Positions 58,827-64,000 of a DNA stretch of 64,000 nt are shown here, piece by piece. The notes under the pieces were generated by a model. The model worked only from the letters and a program-made list of their open reading frames with translations, was not told the DNA's origin and did not search any database. Location of the stretch: NCBI GenBank assembly GCA_017483195.1, contig JAFULR010000017.1, positions 1 through 64,000 of the forward strand, read 5' to 3'. Source of the stretch: Clostridia bacterium (GTDB lineage Bacteria; Bacillota; Clostridia; Oscillospirales; CAG-272). Each line of letters begins with the position of its first letter. Positions within the stretch are counted from its first letter, which is position 1. The position numbers and the translations under genes are program-made.

Positions 58827-60305
58827 ATGAGGCTTTACGATATCTGCCGCGGAGCAAATATAGAATGTCCCGAGCATCTTAGGGGTGCGGAAATCGAGGG
58901 GATAACCTCGGATTCGAGAAAGGTCAAGAGAAATTATTTGTTCTTCTGCCTTAGCGGAACGAGGAATGACGGTCATCACTATATAGAAAGCGCTATCGCT
59001 AAAGGCGCTTGCGCCGTGGTGATCGAGAATGAGAAATATGTGTGCGAAAAATCCTTATCGGTTGAAAGCACAAGGGCGTCTCTTGCAAGGGCAATGAACG
59101 TTTTTTGCGGTGAGCCCACTAAAAAGCTTAAGTTCATAGGCATAACGGGTACGAACGGTAAAACGAGCGTATCGGTTATGATTAAAAATATATTTGATAC
59201 TTCCAAAAATACTTGTGAGATCATCGGAACGCTGAATTGTTCGTCCTTTTCTGAAAAAACCGATGACTCCACGAAAAATTTCACAACGCCCGATCCTGAG
59301 GAGCTTTATCCAATGCTCCAAAGGATCTCGGACGCCGGTATCGAATGGGTGGTAATGGAAGCGAGCTCACACGCGTTGAAGCTACACAAGCTTGAGCCGA
59401 TAGAGTTTGAGATTGGGATTTTTACCAATCTTACCGAGGATCACCTTGATTTCCATAGCGATATGGAAGATTATTTCAAATCAAAGCTCTTGTTATTTGA
59501 CAAGTGCAGGCTTGGAATAATAAATGTTGACAGCGAATACGGAAAGAAAATTTTTTATCTTGCGAAATGCAAGGTAAAAGCTTGTTCTTTTTCGGGTTCT
59601 GCCGACTATATTGCGAATGATATTAATTATTTCGGTGAGCGCGGAACGAAATATACCTTGAAAACTAAGTCAGAAAGCTTAAACGTTTTCTGCAGAGTTC
59701 CCGCGAGCTTTTCGGTGATGAATTCAATGCAGGCGATAGCCGCGGCGCTTGAGCTTCGAATAGATAAAAACGATATTGAGCGGTCCTTCGAGAGCTTTTG
59801 CGGAGTTCCGGGAAGACTTGAAAAAGCCGAGCTGCCGGAGGGCTGGGGATTTGCGGTCTTTATAGATTACGCTCACACTCCGGATGCATTAGAGCAGCTT
59901 ATCAAAGCTGCGAGGGGCTTTAAAAAAGAGGATGCGAGGATTATTTTGGTCTTTGGATGCGGCGGTGACCGCGAAAAAGAGAAGAGAGCCAAGATGGGAA
60001 GGATAGCAGCTGAGCTTGCGGATATTACGGTCGTTACAAATGACAATCCGCGGAGTGAGGATCCTGACAAAATTATAGACGATATTCTTTCGGGAATAGA
60101 CAAAAGCAAGGAATATGCGGTTATTCCAAACAGAAAAAATGCTATCGGATATGCGATGGCTATCGCACGCGAGGGTGACGTGGTTCTCCTTGCGGGCAAG
60201 GGACACGAAAATTACGAAATTAATGCGCGCGGGCGCTTCCATTTTGATGAAAGAGAGATAATCCGCGCTATTGTAGATAAAACTAAAAGGAGGAATGAGC
60301 TATGA
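58827..60305 (+). CDS. murE: UDP-MurNAc-tripeptide ligase MurE (meso-DAP type)
   Basis: MurE adds the third amino acid to UDP-MurNAc-Ala-Glu. The 492-residue protein has a substrate domain, a central ATPase domain (ITGTNGKTSVSVMIKNIF near 108, MEASSHALKLHKLE near 175), and a C-terminal domain (VFGCGGDREKEKRAKMGRIA near 380). The motif DNPRSEDP near 410 is the DNPR signature of enzymes that add meso-diaminopimelate, so the wall is probably of DAP type. TTGGAGG precedes the ATG. It overlaps murF by four bases. Confidence 0.95.
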   Translation: MRLYDICRGANIECPEHLRGAEIEGITSDSRKVKRNYLFFCLSGTRNDGHHYIESAIAKGACAVVIENEKYVCEKSLSVESTRASLARAMNVFCGEPTKKLKFIGITGTNGKTSVSVMIKNIFDTSKNTCEIIGTLNCSSFSEKTDDSTKNFTTPDPEELYPMLQRISDAGIEWVVMEASSHALKLHKLEPIEFEIGIFTNLTEDHLDFHSDMEDYFKSKLLLFDKCRLGIINVDSEYGKKIFYLAKCKVKACSFSGSADYIANDINYFGERGTKYTLKTKSESLNVFCRVPASFSVMNSMQAIAAALELRIDKNDIERSFESFCGVPGRLEKAELPEGWGFAVFIDYAHTPDALEQLIKAARGFKKEDARIILVFGCGGDREKEKRAKMGRIAAELADITVVTNDNPRSEDPDKIIDDILSGIDKSKEYAVIPNRKNAIGYAMAIAREGDVVLLAGKGHENYEINARGRFHFDEREIIRAIVDKTKRRNEL

Positions 60306-61723
60306 AAATAAGACTTGGTCTTGGACGTCTTGCGGCTGATAAGGTGGCATCGATCTGCGGTGGCACTCTTTATTCCGTTGCGTGCGAGAATAAAGTGGTT
60401 TTTGAATCGGTATGCACCGACTCTCGCGAAGCAGACAACACATCCATGTTCGTAGCCATCCGCGGCGAGAGAGTTGACGGACATTCCTTCATTTCAAACG
60501 TTGTTAAGCAGGGATGCCGTTGCGTTATCGCTGAGAGAATCCCCCTTGACGTTAAGGGAATTGCGGTTATCCTTGTTCAGGACTCTGTTCGCGCTATTCG
60601 TGATATTGCGGAGTACGTTAAGAGCCAGGTTGACATCAAGACCGTTGCAATTACGGGTTCGGTTGGCAAGACCACCACAAAGGAATTCGTTTCAGCCGTG
60701 CTTGACAGAAAATATAAGCTTTATAAGACAGCGGGAAATTTCAACTCCACTATAGGTATGCCCATGAGTATGCTTGAGCTTAGCCAGAAAAACGACGCGG
60801 CAGTATTCGAGATGGGTATGAGCGGCCTTGGTGAGATCGAGTATATGAGCGAGGCTGCAAAGCCCGACGTTGCCATAGTTACGAATATCGGCTCCTCACA
60901 TCTTGAGGCTCTTGGCTCAAGAGAGAACATCTGCAGAGCAAAGATGGAGATCACAGCAGGTCTTAAGGACGGGGGAACACTTTTCTTGAACGGTGACGAG
61001 CCCTTACTTGCAGGTCACAGCAGCGACAGGTACAATACTGTTTATTTCGGTATGAAAAATGAATCCTGCGATTATTTTGCAAGCAATATAAGAAGTGCAG
61101 AGCAGGGCATCGTTTTCGATATGAGAACACCCGTTGCTGAATACAAGAATATCGCGATCAACCTTGCGGGAGCGCACAACGTTTACAATGCTATGGTGGC
61201 ATTTTCCGTGGGCCTTAAGATGAATATGAGCGAGGCTCAGATCAGAGAAGGACTTCTTTCATACGTTCCTGCGGGAATGCGTCAGAATATATACGAGGTT
61301 GGCGGAGTTACCGTCATCGAGGACTGCTACAACGCAAGCCCCGAGTCTATGAACGCTGCTATCAACGTGCTTGGCGACACGGCAAAGAGAAGTGGCGGCA
61401 GAATGATCGCGCTCCTTGGAGATATGAAGGAGCTTGGTGACACAAGCCCTGCGCTTCACGCAGGCGTTGGATCATATCTTGCGCAGCAGCATCCCGATTT
61501 CCTCTTTACCTACGGCGAGCTTTCATCAAAGAATCTTGCTGACGGCGCGGCGGCAAACGGTATGAGCGAAAAGCAGATCTTCAGAAGCCCCGTAACGGAC
61601 GCAGAGAGCGTTGGTAAAAAGCTTCTTGGCGTTCTTAAGAGCGGAGACGTGCTTCTCGTTAAAGCGAGCCGCTCCATTGCGGCAGAGAACGTGCTTAATT
61701 ACGTTAAGGCACAGTTGGTTTGA
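60302..61723 (+). CDS. murF: UDP-MurNAc-tripeptide D-Ala-D-Ala ligase MurF
   Basis: MurF adds D-Ala-D-Ala to complete the UDP-MurNAc-pentapeptide. The 473-residue protein has the N-terminal domain (VCTDSREADNTSMFVAIRGE near 38), the ATP motif ITGSVGKTTTKEFVSAVL near 117, and FEMGMSGLGEIEYMSEAAKPD near 170. IEDCYNASPESMNAAI is near 340 and the C-terminal GDMKELGDTS near 378. It starts in the ATGA overlap with murE. Confidence 0.95.
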   Translation: MKIRLGLGRLAADKVASICGGTLYSVACENKVVFESVCTDSREADNTSMFVAIRGERVDGHSFISNVVKQGCRCVIAERIPLDVKGIAVILVQDSVRAIRDIAEYVKSQVDIKTVAITGSVGKTTTKEFVSAVLDRKYKLYKTAGNFNSTIGMPMSMLELSQKNDAAVFEMGMSGLGEIEYMSEAAKPDVAIVTNIGSSHLEALGSRENICRAKMEITAGLKDGGTLFLNGDEPLLAGHSSDRYNTVYFGMKNESCDYFASNIRSAEQGIVFDMRTPVAEYKNIAINLAGAHNVYNAMVAFSVGLKMNMSEAQIREGLLSYVPAGMRQNIYEVGGVTVIEDCYNASPESMNAAINVLGDTAKRSGGRMIALLGDMKELGDTSPALHAGVGSYLAQQHPDFLFTYGELSSKNLADGAAANGMSEKQIFRSPVTDAESVGKKLLGVLKSGDVLLVKASRSIAAENVLNYVKAQLV

Positions 61724-61736
61724 TTAAGAGGACAAA

Positions 61737-62723
61737 ATGATTATTGAGTTTATTACAGTTGCACTTGCCGTATTTTTGGTTACGGTAATACTTGAAAAGC
61801 TCATAATTCCCATATTGCAGAGCCACAAGGTCGGTCAGAGGATACTTGAGATCGGACCGCGTTGGCACAAGAATAAAGCAGGTACTCCCACTATGGGCGG
61901 CATCTGCTTTATTATGGCAATATTGGTAATTATGGTTATAGTTGCTATTATTTCCGCTATAAAGGGTAAGAATGACGAGCTTATTTCTCTTGCTTTGGCA
62001 TTGGGACTTGCGGTCTTTAACGGTATGATCGGATTTTTTGACGATTATACTAAGCTGATAAAAAAGCAGAACGAGGGATTTACCGCAAAGCAGAAGATCG
62101 TTCTTCAGTCCCTTGCGGCGATCCTTTATCTTGCGGCTATGTCGTTGACGGATAATATAAATACCGCTCTCCACATTCCCTTCACGAGTGTGAGCCTTGA
62201 GCTTGGCTGGTTCTATTACGTTTTCGCTTTCGTGCTTATTATCGGCTTTGTAAACAGTGTAAACCTTACGGACGGTATTGACGGTCTTGCAAGCTCCGTT
62301 ACCTTGGTGGTGGGATTATTTTTCGGCGTTGTTGCCTTGATAGCAAACGACGTTGCTCTTATGCTTATAGGTGCTGCTCTTGTTGGAGCTACGGCTGGAT
62401 TTTTGGTTTATAATTTCTATCCGGCAAGAGTATTTATGGGTGATACGGGCTCTCTCTTTCTCGGCGGTCTTGTGGTTGGTGCGACGTTCGTTCTTGATGA
62501 GCCGATGATTATTTTCCTTGTGGGTATAATCTATCTTATCGAGGCGGCTTCGGATATAATCCAGGTCGGTGTTTTCAAGCTTTCCGGCAGAAAGATCAGA
62601 GTTTTCAAGATGGCGCCAATTCATCATCATTTTGAAAAATGCGGTTGGAGTGAGATAAAGATAGTGATCGTATTTTCACTTGTTACTCTTTTGTTCTGCG
62701 TTGCGGCATTCTTTGGTATATAA
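61737..62723 (+). CDS. mraY: Phospho-MurNAc-pentapeptide translocase MraY
   Basis: MraY makes lipid I from UDP-MurNAc-pentapeptide and undecaprenyl phosphate in the membrane. The 328-residue protein has about ten membrane segments. It has KAGTPTMGGICF near 43, the aspartate pair in FFDDYTKLIKKQN near 103, NSVNLTDGIDGLASSV near 175, and the HHHFEKCGWSE motif near 300. GAGGAC precedes the ATG. It is followed six bases later by ftsW. Confidence 0.95.
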   Translation: MIIEFITVALAVFLVTVILEKLIIPILQSHKVGQRILEIGPRWHKNKAGTPTMGGICFIMAILVIMVIVAIISAIKGKNDELISLALALGLAVFNGMIGFFDDYTKLIKKQNEGFTAKQKIVLQSLAAILYLAAMSLTDNINTALHIPFTSVSLELGWFYYVFAFVLIIGFVNSVNLTDGIDGLASSVTLVVGLFFGVVALIANDVALMLIGAALVGATAGFLVYNFYPARVFMGDTGSLFLGGLVVGATFVLDEPMIIFLVGIIYLIEAASDIIQVGVFKLSGRKIRVFKMAPIHHHFEKCGWSEIKIVIVFSLVTLLFCVAAFFGI

Positions 62724-62728
62724 TCGCT

Positions 62729-64000
62729 TTGGCAGAAAAGAGATCGCTCAAGAACTATAAAGACTTAAAAAGAAGAATAAATGAATATTTTGAATCGAGG
62801 CGTGAAAGACTTTACAAAAGGGATATCTCCCGTGTACATCCTATAGCGCCCGACGGTTCCTCCGCCGTTTCGGAGGGGAAGAGTAAAACGATTAGTTATA
62901 GAAGCGGTGTGGATACGCGCTTTCTTATATACGTAATCGTTTTACTTTGTTTTGGAGCCATAGCGTCACATAGCGCAAGCTACGTTTACGCGGAGCAGAA
63001 GTACGGCGACGGATATTATTTCACGGTGCGTTATATTATATTTGCTTTTGCTGCGGTTGCGGTTACTATATTTTTTGTTTTGTATGCCACTCCGCGCTTA
63101 TGGAAGGGCTTTGGGGCTTGGTTATACGGTATTTCCATAGTATTGCTTGTTCTCGTTATTTTTATTGGAAGTGACGGCGGCGGTGCACAAAGGTGGCTTG
63201 ATCTCGGATTTATAACTCTTCAGCCATCAGAGATAGCAAAGACCGGAGTTGTAATGATGCTGGCTCTTTATATGTCTAAATACTCGGATAAGATAACTGA
63301 TAAAAAATTCGGCGGATCGGATTTTAAGTACGGAGTTTTATATCCTGCGTGCATATTTGGTGCAGTTTGCCTGCTTGTTGCTCTTGAAAAGCACATTTCA
63401 GGTCTTATGATCGTGGGAATGATCGGAATTGCCGTTATGTATATGGGGGGAACGCGCGCCAAGTGGATAGCCCTGATAATAGGAGCTATCGCCGCCGCAG
63501 GATGCGTTCTGATACTTGTATCCGATTATGCTCAAGAGAGAGTAAACACCTGGCTCTACATTGAGAACGTTGATCCACTGGGACCTGCGTGGCAGACATT
63601 ACAGGGGCTTTACGCGATAGGCTCGGGAGGAATTTTCGGTGTTGGACTTGGAAACAGCAGGCAAAAGCACGGGTACGTTTCCCAGCCGCAGAACGATTTT
63701 ATATTCACAATAATATGCGAGGAGCTTGGCTTTTTAGGCGCTCTTGCCGTAATGGGATTGTTTTGCATGCTCGTTATCCGCGGATTTAAAATAGCCGCAC
63801 GTGCGCCTGACGCATACAGCTCGTTATTGGTTTTCGGGCTTACGTTCAAGGTTGCGCTTCAAACTGTGATGAATATCGCGGTAGTGACAAATTCCATGCC
63901 GAATACGGGAATATCACTCCCATTCTTCAGCTCGGGTGGTACGTCACTCGCGTTACAAATATTTGAAATGGGAATAATACTGTCCGTATCGAAATACAGC
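62729..64000 (+). CDS. ftsW: Peptidoglycan polymerase FtsW (SEDS family), cut by the window end
   Basis: The frame runs from a TTG at 62729 (LAEKRSLKNYKDLKRRIN, with a basic cytoplasmic part of about 65 residues) to the window end, 424 codons so far. It has many membrane segments and the SEDS signatures AQRWLDLGFITLQPSEIAKT near 155 and VGLGNSRQKHGYVSQPQNDF near 305. FSSGGTSLALQIFEMG is near 410. FtsW polymerises glycan strands with the class B PBP encoded upstream. The start is uncertain, because no strong ribosome binding site is seen; it is six bases after mraY. The basic N-terminal tail is longer than usual. Confidence 0.88.
   Translation, partial: MAEKRSLKNYKDLKRRINEYFESRRERLYKRDISRVHPIAPDGSSAVSEGKSKTISYRSGVDTRFLIYVIVLLCFGAIASHSASYVYAEQKYGDGYYFTVRYIIFAFAAVAVTIFFVLYATPRLWKGFGAWLYGISIVLLVLVIFIGSDGGGAQRWLDLGFITLQPSEIAKTGVVMMLALYMSKYSDKITDKKFGGSDFKYGVLYPACIFGAVCLLVALEKHISGLMIVGMIGIAVMYMGGTRAKWIALIIGAIAAAGCVLILVSDYAQERVNTWLYIENVDPLGPAWQTLQGLYAIGSGGIFGVGLGNSRQKHGYVSQPQNDFIFTIICEELGFLGALAVMGLFCMLVIRGFKIAARAPDAYSSLLVFGLTFKVALQTVMNIAVVTNSMPNTGISLPFFSSGGTSLALQIFEMGIILSVSKYS

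Noticed and set aside
1-64000. tRNA, rRNA and CRISPR arrays
   Set aside because: No cloverleaf with a TTCGAATC-type T-arm, no rRNA sequence and no regularly spaced direct repeats were seen in the gaps.

Overview
The window looks like chromosome of an uncultured anaerobic, Gram-positive-type Clostridia (Firmicutes/Bacillota). The evidence is the gene order infC-rpmI-rplT, rnc/radical SAM/smc/ftsY, ylxM-ffh-rpsP-khpA and mraZ-rsmH-(ftsL slot)-PBP-murE-murF-mraY-ftsW. Further support comes from a PPi-type phosphofructokinase, a two-gene Suf-like Fe-S system, strong AGGAGG ribosome binding sites, and sigma-A promoters with 17-base spacers. MurE carries the DNPR motif of meso-diaminopimelate-adding enzymes. 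No rRNA, tRNA or CRISPR array was seen. The exact genus cannot be told from the sequence.

Layout. 1-138 is the end of an IS3-type insertion sequence. 163-2556 (-) is a PcrA/UvrD helicase, divergent from infC-rpmI-rplT (2.8-4.0 kb), which has a leader ending in an intrinsic terminator and an ATC start. 4.2-11.9 kb holds an rRNA methyltransferase, dprA, topA, trmFO, rnc and a radical SAM gene. 11.9-23.0 kb is a long information-processing and cell-envelope run: smc, ftsY, rdgB, a membrane protein, yhbY, nadD, yqeK, an LCP protein, rsfS and leuS. rpsU follows with its own promoter. 23.3-28.0 kb (-) carries a hypothetical gene, khpA, rpsP, ffh, ylxM and a secreted protein with a degenerate M23 domain. 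28.2-33.2 kb (+) is ymfF-ymfH-lgt-folD-cyclase. A small DUF6472 gene and a MITE-like repeat come next, then metY-metA (direct sulfhydrylation route to methionine).

36.0-48.0 kb is an accessory block with every gene on the minus strand. It starts and ends with inverted copies of a 40-base hairpin motif and holds a broken serine recombinase and a tnpV remnant. In transcription order it has a 23-codon leader peptide followed by two tandem terminators, a heterodimeric ABC exporter, a DinB-like gene, a methyltransferase gene with one premature stop, a LytTR response regulator, a soluble GHKL kinase, and a second ABC exporter pair. The second pair is preceded by two direct repeats with LytTR spacing. 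The block looks like a mobile-element-derived stress or antimicrobial export locus with two layers of control: leader-peptide attenuation on the first exporter and two-component control on the second.

48.0-53.9 kb contains a lipoprotein gene divergent from a Suf-like minimal Fe-S assembly pair (smsC-smsB) with a Fur-box-like site between them, then PPi-PFK, a YhcC-type radical SAM gene, and a stand-alone ferritin-like protein whose ribosome binding site can be sequestered. 54.1-64.0 kb is the division and cell-wall cluster. It has an unusual protein in the ftsL position, followed by about 240 bases with strong predicted RNA structure just before the penicillin-binding protein gene. The window ends inside ftsW.
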